The notes under the pieces are model-generated. The model saw nothing but the letters and a program-made list of their open reading frames with translations, ran no database searches and was not told the origin of the DNA. A stretch of DNA of 64,000 nt from JAICYJ01 sp038212095 (GTDB taxonomy: Bacteria; Actinomycetota; Thermoleophilia; Gaiellales; JAICJC01), in the NCBI GenBank assembly GCA_038212095.1, contig JBBQUW010000004.1, positions 62,001-126,000 of the forward strand, written 5' to 3'. This document shows positions 13,628 to 21,382 of this stretch, in pieces. Made by a program: the position numbers and the translations under genes. Position 1 is the stretch's first letter. Each line of letters opens with the position of its first letter.

Positions 13628-15849
13628 GCCGTCACCTCGCTTCGGTTGGTGGAGTCGAACGCCGCTGTCGGCGCCTGGACTCGCGCGCTGGCGAAGCTGC
13701 GCAGGCGCAAGGAGTTCGAGACGACGAACACGCTTGAGAAGGCCATCGCGCCCGCCGCGATGATCGGATTCAAGAGGCCGAACGCCGCCAGGGGGAGCGC
13801 GGCGACGTTGTAGGCGAAGGCCCAGAACAGGTTGCCCTTGATCGTCGAAAGCGTCCGTCGAGCGAGGCGGATCGCGTCCACGGCAGCGCGGAGGTCACCG
13901 GAGACGAGGGTCAGATCTGAGGCCTCGATTGCTACGTCGGTACCGGTGCCGATCGCGAGCCCCAGGTCGGCCTGTGCCAGCGCCGGCGCGTCGTTGACGC
14001 CGTCGCCGACCATCGCCACGCGCTCGCCCCGCTCCTGGAGGCGCTTGATCTCTTCCGCCTTCTGCACCGGCAGGACGCCGGCGATGATGCGTTCGATGCC
14101 GACGGCCGCGCCGACCGCCTGCGCCGTCTGCTCGTTGTCGCCGGTCATGAGCACGGGGGTGAGGCCAAGCGCCTTCAGCTCGCCGATCGCCTCGCGGCTG
14201 GATGCTTTCAGCTGGTCGGCGACGGCGATCAGGCCGACCACCCGCCCGGCGGCCGCGACCGCGATCACGGTCTGGCCGAGATCCTCGGCGGCGGCTTGAC
14301 GCTCGGCCAACTGCTCGGGCATCGTCGCTCCGCTCTCGAGGAGGAAGCTCGGCCGTCCGGCCAGGATACTTTGCCCGTCGAGCGTCGCCTCGACGCCGAG
14401 GCCGGCGTGGTTGCGAAACTCGGTCGGGCTCGCCAGTCGCTCGACGACCTCGGCTCGTGCGGCGTCAGCGATCGCTCGGGCGATCGGATGTTCGCTCGCC
14501 TGCTCGATGCTTCCGGCGAGATGCAGCAGCGTTTCGCGGTCGACTCCTTCCGCTGGGATGACGTCGGCGAGTGCCATCTTTCCCTCGGTGATCGTCCCCG
14601 TCTTGTCGAGGACGATCGTCGAGACGCGCCGCGTCTGCTCCAAGATCTCCGGGCCCTTGATCAGGATCCCGAGCTGTGCGCCGCGGCCGGTTCCGACCAT
14701 CAACGCGGTCGGGGTCGCAAGTCCCAGCGCGCAGGGGCAGGCGATGATCACGACGGCGACGGCGGCGGTGAAGGCCTGTGACGGCGTGCCCAGGACGAGC
14801 CAGGCCACGAACGTGACTGCGGCGAGGCCGATGACGACGGGGACGAAGACCGCCGAGACTCGATCGGCCAGGCGTTGAGCGTCCGCCTTGCCGGCCTGGG
14901 CTTCGGTGACCATCCGCGCGATCTGGGCCAGAGCCGTGTCGGCACCGACCTTGGTCGCGCGGATCACCAGCCGGCCCGACGTGTTGATCGTCGCGCCCGC
15001 GACCGTCGAGCCCACGGTGACGTCGACAGGAACTGGCTCGCCGGTCAGAAGCGACTGGTCGATCGCCGAGCTGCCCTCTTCGACGACGCCGTCGGTTGCG
15101 AGCTTCTCGCCGGGGCGAACGACGAAGAGGTCACCGGCGACGAGCGCCTCGACAGGGATTGTCACCTCTTGGCCGTCCCGCAGGATGTGAGCCTCCTTGG
15201 CGCCGAGCTTCAAGAGCTCGCGGATCGCTGCGCCGCTTCGGCGCTTCGCGCGAGCCTCGAAAAAGCGACCGAGCAAGATCAGGGTGACGATGATGGCCGC
15301 GACCTCGAAGTAGACCGCGGCGTCGAACTCGAAGACGACGACGACCGCCGACCATCCCCAGGCGGCGAGCGTTCCCAGCGAGATCAGGGTGTCCATCGTC
15401 GTCGCGCGGTGGCGCAGGTTGACTGCGGCGGCGTGGTGGAACTGCCAGCCCGCCCAGAAGACGACCGGAGCCGAGAGAACCAGCGCCGCCGCCTCCCAGC
15501 CCGAGAAATCGAGGCCGGGGATCATCGCCATTGCCGCGACCGGCGCCGAGAGTAGCGCCGAGACGATGACTCGCAGGCGCAATGCCGCTGCGGCCCCGTC
15601 GTCGCCCTTCGTGTCCGTCGGGAGCGCAGCGTCGTAGCCGGTCGTTCTCACCGTCTCGATCAACTCGTCGACCCTGACCCGCGCCGGGTCGTACTGGACG
15701 CTCGCGGTCTCGGTCGCGAAGTTGACGGTCGCCGCGACTCCCTCGAGGCGGTTGAGCTTCTTCTCGATCCGCGTCGCGCATGAGGCGCAGGTCATGCCCT
15801 CGATCGCGAGCCGGACGTCCGCGTCATGTCGCTCGATCGTCGCCATCAT
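13624..15849 (-). CDS. copA: copper-exporting P1B-type ATPase
   Basis: A 741-residue P-type ATPase. One N-terminal heavy-metal domain (GMTCASC, residues 18-24) precedes eight expected membrane helices. Hallmarks in order: TGEPVPVD (actuator), the CPCALGLATPTA metal channel typical of Cu+ pumps, DKTGTITEG (phosphorylated Asp), SEHPIARAI (nucleotide His-Pro) and GDGVNDAPAL. It pumps Cu(I) out of the cytoplasm. Its ATG overlaps the copZ stop by 4 bases and its stop overlaps csoR by 4 bases. An in-frame ATG three bases downstream (15846) is an alternative start. Confidence 0.95.
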   Translation of the reverse strand: MMATIERHDADVRLAIEGMTCASCATRIEKKLNRLEGVAATVNFATETASVQYDPARVRVDELIETVRTTGYDAALPTDTKGDDGAAAALRLRVIVSALLSAPVAAMAMIPGLDFSGWEAAALVLSAPVVFWAGWQFHHAAAVNLRHRATTMDTLISLGTLAAWGWSAVVVVFEFDAAVYFEVAAIIVTLILLGRFFEARAKRRSGAAIRELLKLGAKEAHILRDGQEVTIPVEALVAGDLFVVRPGEKLATDGVVEEGSSAIDQSLLTGEPVPVDVTVGSTVAGATINTSGRLVIRATKVGADTALAQIARMVTEAQAGKADAQRLADRVSAVFVPVVIGLAAVTFVAWLVLGTPSQAFTAAVAVVIIACPCALGLATPTALMVGTGRGAQLGILIKGPEILEQTRRVSTIVLDKTGTITEGKMALADVIPAEGVDRETLLHLAGSIEQASEHPIARAIADAARAEVVERLASPTEFRNHAGLGVEATLDGQSILAGRPSFLLESGATMPEQLAERQAAAEDLGQTVIAVAAAGRVVGLIAVADQLKASSREAIGELKALGLTPVLMTGDNEQTAQAVGAAVGIERIIAGVLPVQKAEEIKRLQERGERVAMVGDGVNDAPALAQADLGLAIGTGTDVAIEASDLTLVSGDLRAAVDAIRLARRTLSTIKGNLFWAFAYNVAALPLAAFGLLNPIIAAGAMAFSSVFVVSNSLRLRSFASARVQAPTAAFDSTNRSEVTA

Positions 15850-16049
15850 GCGGCCTCGTAGCCCGCCTCGAGTATCGCCGCCCGGACGGCGTCTTGGGAA
15901 ACCGTTTCACCGCGCACGGTGACGATCTTCGAGTCGAGATCGACAGCGACGGAGATCACGCCCTCGACGATTGAGACCTCGTCCTTGATCGCCCGCTCGC
16001 AGTGGCCGCAGTGGATTCCCGGGACGGTGTATGTGATCGTTTCGCTCAT
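15846..16049 (-). CDS. copZ: copper chaperone CopZ
   Basis: A 67-residue heavy-metal-associated domain with the GIHCGHC site (Cys14, Cys17) and the ferredoxin-like end ILEAGYEA. ATG 16049 follows GGAGAGA; the frame is open further upstream but without a ribosome site. It carries Cu(I) to CopA, whose gene it overlaps. It is the first gene of the copper operon, with a CsoR-like operator 20-40 bases upstream. Confidence 0.9.
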   Translation of the reverse strand: MSETITYTVPGIHCGHCERAIKDEVSIVEGVISVAVDLDSKIVTVRGETVSQDAVRAAILEAGYEAA

Positions 16050-16067
16050 CGTTCTTCTCTCCTCATG

Positions 16068-16088
16068 ATATACCCTCACGGGGTATCA
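16068..16088. promoter_or_regulatory. CsoR operator upstream of copZ
   Basis: ATACCCTCACGGGGTAT is a near-perfect inverted repeat of the kind CsoR binds (ATACCC...GGGGTAT). It lies 20 bases before the copZ start, where bound repressor would block the operon promoter. Confidence 0.8.
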
Positions 16089-16122
16089 TAGCCACAGCGC
16101 TGGGTGTGGGCTATAGCCGTAG

Positions 16123-16728
16123 TCACGCATGATCGCCTCCCGCATGCCCGCGCCGCAGAACGCGCAGGCCATAGATGGCGACGCCGGCCAGGACGAGTTG
16201 AATCGCGGGCATCAGGCTGTCGAGGTCGATGCCTTCATCAAAGCCGCTGGGCGGGATCAGCCAGGGATGGATGCCGCCGTTGGCGAGGTGGAAGTTGACG
16301 TTCATGAAGATCCCAACCAGCGACGCGACCGCCGTGACCAGGAGCACGCCGGTCTGCCAACTGACCGACAGGCGCGGCCAGCGCAGCATCCAGATCACAG
16401 CGGCGGCGATCAGCGCGACCCCGCCGGCGATCTCGCCGATCTCGATCAGGTACCCGAACAGCTGGCCGTGTGGGATGACGGCGCTGGTGAGAAAGCTCCT
16501 ATAGAACGCTGGTGCGACCTGAGAGCTGTCGTGAAGCTCGGCCCCGAGGCCCTGGGGAAAGCCGCCGTCGATGATCTTCGTCAGGCCCGAGACCAACCAC
16601 TCGTACCCAATCAGGATCTGCACCGTGAGCAGCCCGATAAGTCCCGCTCGGCCGAGGTCGAGCTGCGGCAGCGCCGCTTCCGTAACCGGCGCCTGCGAGC
16701 GCTTCACGTCCATGGTTCTGGTGATCAT
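16123..16728 (-). CDS. DoxX-family membrane protein in copper locus
   Basis: A 201-residue protein with five or so hydrophobic segments, including LIGLLTVQILIGYEWLVSGL at the start and the DoxX-like FYRSFLTSAVIPHGQLFGYL. ATG 16728 lies 6 bases after GGAGG; the frame extends upstream but is shadow there. DoxX proteins are membrane subunits of thiosulfate:quinone oxidoreductase or redox-stress complexes. A CsoR-type site lies about 100 bases upstream, so copper control is likely. The exact redox partner is unknown. Confidence 0.7.
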   Translation of the reverse strand: MITRTMDVKRSQAPVTEAALPQLDLGRAGLIGLLTVQILIGYEWLVSGLTKIIDGGFPQGLGAELHDSSQVAPAFYRSFLTSAVIPHGQLFGYLIEIGEIAGGVALIAAAVIWMLRWPRLSVSWQTGVLLVTAVASLVGIFMNVNFHLANGGIHPWLIPPSGFDEGIDLDSLMPAIQLVLAGVAIYGLRVLRRGHAGGDHA

Positions 16729-16830
16729 CACGCACCTCCGATCGGTTGAGACTTCTTTGCCGATCATGCATCCCGTGAACCGTGGGCACGTCAGGGGCGA
16801 CGCTGAATATGGACGTGGAGAAATACTGAC

Positions 16831-16846
16831 TACCCCCACCGGGTAT
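16831..16846. promoter_or_regulatory. CsoR-like operator upstream of the DoxX gene
   Basis: TACCCCCACCGGGTAT repeats the half-sites of the copZ operator (TACCC...GGGTAT) with similar spacing, about 105 bases before the DoxX start. Confidence 0.65.
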
Positions 16847-16943
16847 TTGCAGGCACCCGTCGCGATGCGAGCACCGGGGTGCTGCGAGCACGCTTGGTCG
16901 GCTAGGTGGTCGCGCAGATGGTCGGGATGCGAAGGGCACCCGG

Positions 16944-17342
16944 TTATGGCGAGTGGTGACTCACATGCCCGGTGGGCTGCTCGATTCCCGGCTTCGCCGG
17001 AGCATCGGAGCCGGTGATCGCCGGGCCCACGATGAGCGCCGAGAAGGCGAAGGTCGCGACGAAGAGCGCAAGAGCGGTCGCCGGCGCGATCCAGGAACGA
17101 AAGCGCCGGTGCAGCCGGCGGAGCAAGGGCACCGAGGCAAGGAGCCCAAGCCCAAAGAAGAGCAGCTGTCCGCTTGCGCCCGCGAGCATCGCAGCGCCGG
17201 CCAGCGGGCCGGCGTGATGGAGCACGTGCGGAGCGATGCCGAGGAACGCGCCCCAAGCCGCGAGCCCCGCGGCGGTCAACCGCGAGAGCAGCGAGCCCTG
17301 GTCGCCGAGCCGAGCGACGTCACCTCTTGCTGTCGCTGCCAT
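16944..17342 (-). CDS. small membrane protein with His-rich tail
   Basis: A 132-residue protein with three likely membrane helices (LTAAGLAAWGAFLGIAPHVL, AAMLAGASGQLLFFGLGLLA, IAPATALALFVATFAFSALI) and a C-terminal GHVSHHSP. It resembles small 'copper locus' membrane proteins but no family name is certain. Its start overlaps the previous Met-rich gene by 23 bases, so the two form one operon under the operator at 17540. Confidence 0.65.
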   Translation of the reverse strand: MAATARGDVARLGDQGSLLSRLTAAGLAAWGAFLGIAPHVLHHAGPLAGAAMLAGASGQLLFFGLGLLASVPLLRRLHRRFRSWIAPATALALFVATFAFSALIVGPAITGSDAPAKPGIEQPTGHVSHHSP

Positions 17343-17514
17343 GGCCCATCCCGCCCATCATCCACATCATCATTCCCATCATCAGCATGCAGGGGACGAG
17401 GAAGAGGATTATCCACGCGCCGGTCACGCCTGCCACAACCAGCGCGAGCGCGGCAGCGATGAGGCTCACGAAGACCCACCTCCGCACGCCCCTGTTTGGT
17501 GTTTGCTCGATCAT
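17320..17514 (-). CDS. Met-rich micro membrane protein
   Basis: A 64-residue protein with two hydrophobic segments; the second is strikingly Met-rich (CMLMMGMMMWMMGGMGHG) and includes one Cys and one His. Met clusters bind Cu(I), and the gene sits 26 bases downstream of a CsoR-like operator, so a role in copper binding or export is a fair inference. ATG 17514 follows GGAGATCACG. Confidence 0.65.
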   Translation of the reverse strand: MIEQTPNRGVRRWVFVSLIAAALALVVAGVTGAWIILFLVPCMLMMGMMMWMMGGMGHGSDSKR

Positions 17515-17539
17515 CGTGATCTCCTTTTCTGACTGAAGG

Positions 17540-17555
17540 TACGCCCGCCGGGTAT
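17540..17555. promoter_or_regulatory. CsoR-like operator upstream of Met-rich gene
   Basis: TACGCCCGCCGGGTAT keeps the TAC...GGGTAT frame of the other two sites in this locus and lies 26 bases before the Met-rich protein gene. Confidence 0.6.
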
Positions 17556-17669
17556 CGGGCACGTCGGTGTAAGCACTGCAATCGAGCGTGGGGAACTACG
17601 TGTTCCACGACCGTCGCTTCGCCTGGGCGAAGCCACCCACCGCGGCCGCGACACGGGCCCGGATGCGCG

Positions 17670-17710
17670 AACAGCCCCGCCGCCCCTCGGCGAGAAGCGG
17701 CGGGGCTGTT
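17670..17710. terminator. hairpin after the cupredoxin-like gene
   Basis: AACAGCCCCGCCGC pairs with GCGGCGGGGCTGTT (14 bp, 13-base loop). It lies 14 bases past the stop of the minus-strand gene at 17724 and separates it from the Met-rich operon. Confidence 0.65.
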
Positions 17711-17723
17711 TGGGAGGGAGCCC

Positions 17724-18260
17724 CTACGCGACGGTGACCATCAGGCGCAGAGAGTTATCCGCCCCTGACGTTGCGACGTCCGGCATCCCGGCCATCGGTG
17801 ACACCTTCGTCATGAAGCGATAGACGCCGGGCTTGGTGAAAGTCAATGCCTGCGTCTGACCCTGCTTCATCGGCCCACCGAGCATCATCTGCGTCGGCCC
17901 GGCGACCTCCATCATCCGATGCATGTCCAGATCCTGGTTCATGACCTGGAGCATCTGGCCGGCCTTCAACATCAGCCGCATCGTCGGCACCTGCGAGGTG
18001 CCGTTCGACCAGACGTGGCAGCCCTTCTGGACGTGGATGATCGCGAGGTCGACGGCGGCCGCCGGCGTGGTTGCCGTCTGATTCGACGCGATCATTCCGC
18101 CTCCCATGCCGCCGCTTTGCATCTGCGGCATCGAGACCGTCGTGGTCTTCGCGTTGCTGCCCTGGCCAACGGTCAGGAGCAGCGCAAACGCTGCTGTCGG
18201 CACTCCGAACAGGACGGTGAGGACTGCGAGTCCAACTCCCAGTGTCTTCACACCCTTCAT
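17724..18260 (-). CDS. membrane-anchored cupredoxin-like protein
   Basis: A 178-residue protein starting at ATG 18260 after GGGGAGGTGG. One N-terminal membrane segment or signal (LGVGLAVLTVLFGVPTAAFA) is followed by a Met/Gly-rich linker (MPQMQSGGMGGGM) and a beta-rich domain with GCHVWSNG, DLDMHRMMEV and a C-terminal YRFMTKVSPMAGM. The order resembles cupredoxins, but the canonical Cys-His-Met end loop is absent, so metal binding would be through the Cys/His/Met seen here. Its place next to copper genes supports a periplasmic-side copper role. Confidence 0.6.
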   Translation of the reverse strand: MKGVKTLGVGLAVLTVLFGVPTAAFALLLTVGQGSNAKTTTVSMPQMQSGGMGGGMIASNQTATTPAAAVDLAIIHVQKGCHVWSNGTSQVPTMRLMLKAGQMLQVMNQDLDMHRMMEVAGPTQMMLGGPMKQGQTQALTFTKPGVYRFMTKVSPMAGMPDVATSGADNSLRLMVTVA

Positions 18261-18429
18261 CTCGGCCACCTCCCCGGTGGATATCGCGTCGTTGTTGTTG
18301 ATCTGACCGTAGGAGGCGGCGAGGCTCGGCACATCGGGCCGGACGCGGATCACGGACGAGGGATTTTCCACGCACGAGTTCAGCGTTTTCCCGCATGCGA
18401 GAGAAGGCGGCCTGGTGCATGCTGAGGCC

Positions 18430-18702
18430 ATGTACTGGGATCACATGAATGGATGGGGTTGGATGATGACCGTGCTCTGGTCGCTGGTCTGGATTGGCGC
18501 TTTGGGCGCGGTCGCTTGGGCAGCGGTGCAGTGGATTCGCAGCGGCTCTCACAACTCGAGTGGGCGAGCGCCGGCGAAGGCATCCCAAACGGCTCGCGAG
18601 GTACTCGACGAGCGGCTGGCCGCAGGTGAGATCGACGTCGTGGAGTATCAGCAGCGACGAGCAGCGATCGAAGACGGCAGCCGCGTAGAAGCGCCAGTAT
18701 GA
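18430..18702 (+). CDS. SHOCT-domain small membrane protein
   Basis: A 90-residue protein: one Trp/Met-rich N-terminal segment (MYWDHMNGWGWMMTVLWSLV) forming a membrane helix, a linker, and a C-terminal SHOCT motif (AREVLDERLAAGEIDVVEYQ) near residues 60-80. SHOCT domains are short oligomerisation modules at the ends of many membrane proteins. A start at 18415 would add five residues. The next gene overlaps by 4 bases. It is divergent from the cupredoxin-like gene. Confidence 0.75.
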   Translation: MYWDHMNGWGWMMTVLWSLVWIGALGAVAWAAVQWIRSGSHNSSGRAPAKASQTAREVLDERLAAGEIDVVEYQQRRAAIEDGSRVEAPV

Positions 18703-19094
18703 AGCGACACCCTGCGGCTGCGGCGCTCGCCGTTGCCGCCGTTGCCGCCATTGCCGGCGTCCTCGTCCTCGTCGTGGCGGCCCGGCCGGAGCGCTCCGCA
18801 ACCGTCCCAACAGGACGAGTCGTCACGGTCTTTCATTCGATGCCGCGCCTCTCGATGCCTGGCCAGCTGCTCCGCGTCGCGCTCGTCGCCGGCAGCCCGT
18901 TGGTCACGACCTAGGCCGGCGTTGTTCTCACCGACAAGCGGTGCCAAGCCGATGGCGTCGGCGTCTCGCGCTGCCTGAACACGATCCGCCTTGCCTCCGG
19001 CCGGACGATTCTCGTCCGTCACCCACACCGGATGATGGACATCGCCTGCCTGACTCCGGGCGAACACGTGACCGTGCGCATGATCGGCGCCTGA
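18699..19094 (+). pseudogene. secreted metal-locus protein with in-frame amber
   Basis: From ATG 18699 (overlapping the SHOCT stop) a frame opens with a signal-like segment (PAAAALAVAAVAAIAGVLVL) and stops at TAG 18912-18914. The same frame then continues for 59 more codons with well-formed coding sequence (VVLTDKRCQADGVGVSRCL, then RHPHRMMDIACLTPGEHVTV) to TGA 19092. A single CAG-to-TAG change would explain it. The downstream part has several Cys and His/Met residues. Either a recent nonsense mutation, a base error, or readthrough. Confidence 0.6.
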
Positions 19095-19203
19095 GCGCTC
19101 GCGCTTCCGGCCGTCGCCTAGGCGGAACGCCGCGGGAGTCGAACCTACCGGTGCATGGGCGACACGCGCTCGCCGATCCTGATCATCGGCGGACACGGAT
19201 CGA

Positions 19204-19689
19204 TCATCGCCACACCCACGCCAGCGCGGCGAGCGCGTACACCAGCGCATAGGCGGCGGTGAGTCCGATCACGATCGATGTCGGCGTCGTTCGAACCGTG
19301 AACCCGGTGGAGCGCAGGAACCAGATCTTGACCAGCTCGCCGCATACCATGAGCACCGCGAATGCGGTCAGCAGGCGGCCAGGTCCTGCCGTCGTGGCCA
19401 GGCTCGCGAGCAGTGCGAGATGGGCGAGGTTGTTGAACCCGACGAACACCATCGAGACGATCTCGCGTTCCAGCAGTCGGTCTCCGATCGCCGCCAACAG
19501 CCCTATGGTCGCGATGCCTATCAGTATTAGCTCGGCAACCCTGACCGTGCCAGGGCTCGACCACCCGGTGGTGATCGACGTTGCCAAAGCGGTGTACGCG
19601 CAGAGGAATGCGAGGGACTTGACACCGGTCTCGACCCAGCCCCAGGTGCCCCACCGGGCGAGATGCCAGGGCTGGCGTGCGAGGCTCAT
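19204..19689 (-). CDS. multi-pass membrane protein coupled to CarH-like gene
   Basis: A 161-residue protein with four to five hydrophobic helices (for example LILIGIATIGLLAAIGDRLL and SIVIGLTAAYALVYALAALA). The ATG at 19689 overlaps the stop of the CarH-like gene by 4 bases, so the two are co-translated and share light/B12 control if that regulator is autoregulatory. No family name can be given from sequence. Confidence 0.7.
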   Translation of the reverse strand: MSLARQPWHLARWGTWGWVETGVKSLAFLCAYTALATSITTGWSSPGTVRVAELILIGIATIGLLAAIGDRLLEREIVSMVFVGFNNLAHLALLASLATTAGPGRLLTAFAVLMVCGELVKIWFLRSTGFTVRTTPTSIVIGLTAAYALVYALAALAWVWR

Positions 19690-20591
19690 CGGATGTCCGC
19701 CGCGACCCGAGCGGCGGCGGTGACGGGATCGACATCGAGCAGCGTTGCACCGATCTCGTCGGCGAATCGTTGCGTTGCGCCTCTACCTGCGATCGCAATC
19801 GGCACGCTTGCGGGCCGGTGCTCGCCGGCGAGGACTCGTAGGCGCGACGATCTGTTCGCTGCCAGCACGATCAGGTTCGGGGTGAGTTGGGTTGCGGCGT
19901 CGATCATGGTCGAGTGTGGGGTGTCCGCGCCCAGGTAGGTGATGCGCCAGCCGTGGCCGCGAAGGGCGATCCCAAAGCAGATCAGACCCAGGTCGTGGAG
20001 CTCGCCGCTCGGGCATGCCAGAAGGGCACGTGGGCCGTTGCCGCCGTCCCAGCCGCGGGCGAGCCCCAGCAGCCGGCCGCGGATCAGGCTGGTCGCGAAG
20101 TGCTCCTCGGCGATCGTCGCGCTCCCCTCCACCCAACGCTCGCCGAGGTCGACAAGATACGGCACGATCACCTCGGAGATCACGGTTGCGACGCCCACGT
20201 CGGCGAGCAGTCGATCGAGCACGGCGTTCGCGCCGACATCATCGAACCGCCCCAGCGCCAGCTGCAGTCGCGAGCGCTTATCGTCGATCCCGTCCTCTGC
20301 CGGTCTGGGATGAGTGGCCGGCTGCGCGGGAACCTCTCCGGGCGGCGTCGAGAGCACCGCCTCGGCCGCCTGTCGAGCGGACACGCCGGCCGCCAGCAGC
20401 CTCTGCATCGCTCGCACCCGGCGCTCGTCCTCCGCACCATACAGACGAAAGCCTCCGGCGCTGCGTAGCGGACGAAGCAGCCCGTAGCGGCGTTCCCACG
20501 CCCGCAGCAGCGTGGGCGACTCTCCCACGCGGTCGCTGAGCTCGCCGATGCGAACACGCGGGGAGGCCGGCTCAGGGAGGGGCGTCGCCAT
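19686..20591 (-). CDS. CarH/LitR-type B12-dependent photoreceptor repressor
   Basis: A 301-residue protein. Residues 14-80 are a MerR-type winged helix (RIGELSDRVGESPTLLRAWE, YGLLRP, GGFRLYG). The second half is a cobalamin-binding module: the W-x9-EH signature (WVEGSATIAEEH, the hallmark of light-sensing CarH) and the E-x-H-x-x-G B12 site (GELHDLG), followed by an LGADTPH loop. In CarH, adenosylcobalamin holds a DNA-bound tetramer in the dark and light breaks it. Three 11-bp direct repeats lie directly upstream. ATG 20591 is used; a longer frame upstream runs into the divergent gene. Confidence 0.85.
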   Translation of the reverse strand: MATPLPEPASPRVRIGELSDRVGESPTLLRAWERRYGLLRPLRSAGGFRLYGAEDERRVRAMQRLLAAGVSARQAAEAVLSTPPGEVPAQPATHPRPAEDGIDDKRSRLQLALGRFDDVGANAVLDRLLADVGVATVISEVIVPYLVDLGERWVEGSATIAEEHFATSLIRGRLLGLARGWDGGNGPRALLACPSGELHDLGLICFGIALRGHGWRITYLGADTPHSTMIDAATQLTPNLIVLAANRSSRLRVLAGEHRPASVPIAIAGRGATQRFADEIGATLLDVDPVTAAARVAADIR

Positions 20592-20602
20592 CAGTAGAAG
20601 AG

Positions 20603-20635
20603 TATACACACATTCTACAGACAGTTGACAAGATG
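20603..20635. promoter_or_regulatory. three 11-bp direct repeats, CarH-type operator
   Basis: TATACACACAT, TCTACAGACAG and TTGACAAGATG follow one another without gaps; all share T-x-x-ACA. The third contains the TTGACA -35 box of the rightward promoter. CarH of Thermus binds three consecutive 11-bp repeats over a -35 element, so this is the expected arrangement. It lies 12 bases from the regulator's own start. Confidence 0.7.
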
Positions 20636-20653
20636 GTGGAAACCTTGTACATT
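20625..20653 (+). promoter_or_regulatory. sigma-70-type promoter for secreted protein and folE
   Basis: TTGACA (20625-20630), 17-base spacer, TACATT (20648-20653). A perfect -35 and good -10 box at ideal spacing, about 53 bases before the start of the divergent gene, overlapped by the CarH-type repeats. Confidence 0.7.
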
Positions 20654-20705
20654 TCCCCCGCTCGTGTGGAGTGTTTGTCCAAAGTACGTTCGAAAGGGGT
20701 CTTCG

Positions 20706-21314
20706 ATGAATCGCAAGCTTCGGTGGCTGGTGCCTTTCATGGCATTGGCCACGACCATGGCGGTGGGCACGGCCAGCGCCGCCTCCGCGCCGACGGTGCA
20801 GCTGGACGGGGTTCGCACCACGCTGTGGACTGATCCGGCCACGACCAAGGTGCTGCTGGCCAACGGGATCGTGCCGCTGCCCACCTACGGCACCCACGTC
20901 AACGTGAAGTGGACGCCACAGGGTCCGTCCATCGGGTATGGCTTCCCGATCGTCGGTGGCCGCGTCGATGCGGCCACGCTGGCCGGGCATATCAACCACA
21001 CCGGCGGTCTCAGGTTCGTCAACCTCACCAATGGCAAACGGCTGTCGCTGACGAGCTTCCGGATCGTGATCGACGCGCATCCGCATCTGACCGCCATCGT
21101 CAACGGCGACCCGAAGGTGCGAGTGTCCATACTGCGCCTCGACCTGGCCAAGGCGTCGATCTCCGAGCCGCTGCCCTACGTCCGAGTCGGAAACGTCGGC
21201 GCCTACCTCAACTCGACTGCCGCCGGCGCACTGAACAGCGCCCTGGGCGTGTCGTTCTTCGCACCAGGCATCAAGCTGGGCACGGCGACCGTCAACGCGC
21301 ACATCGCCGGGTAA
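20706..21314 (+). CDS. secreted HtaA-like protein
   Basis: A 202-residue protein with a clean signal peptide (MNRKLRWLVPFMALATTMAV, cleavage after ASA near 27) and a beta-rich mature part. IDHTGGL-like text (GHINHTGGLRFVNLTNGKRL) resembles the HtaA haem-transport domain or a similar cell-surface beta domain, but no haem-binding motif is decisive. It is the first gene under the light-regulated promoter; a 12-bp stem-loop separates it from folE. ATG 20706 follows AAAGGGG. Confidence 0.6.
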   Translation: MNRKLRWLVPFMALATTMAVGTASAASAPTVQLDGVRTTLWTDPATTKVLLANGIVPLPTYGTHVNVKWTPQGPSIGYGFPIVGGRVDAATLAGHINHTGGLRFVNLTNGKRLSLTSFRIVIDAHPHLTAIVNGDPKVRVSILRLDLAKASISEPLPYVRVGNVGAYLNSTAAGALNSALGVSFFAPGIKLGTATVNAHIAG

Positions 21315-21326
21315 ATCCACGCACGA

Positions 21327-21362
21327 CGGGTGTCTGCGGGCGAGACCGCTCGCAGACACCCG
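21327..21362 (+). terminator. stem-loop between secreted gene and folE
   Basis: CGGGTGTCTGCG pairs with CGCAGACACCCG, loop of 12 bases, no T-run. It may stabilise the upstream message or attenuate folE. Confidence 0.5.
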
Positions 21363-21382
21363 CCCGACCAACAGGAGGCGAC

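Noticed and set aside
18912..18914. TAG decoded as pyrrolysine or another amino acid
   Set aside because: No tRNA-Pyl, pylS or MtmB-like gene is seen, and TAG ends many other genes here normally.
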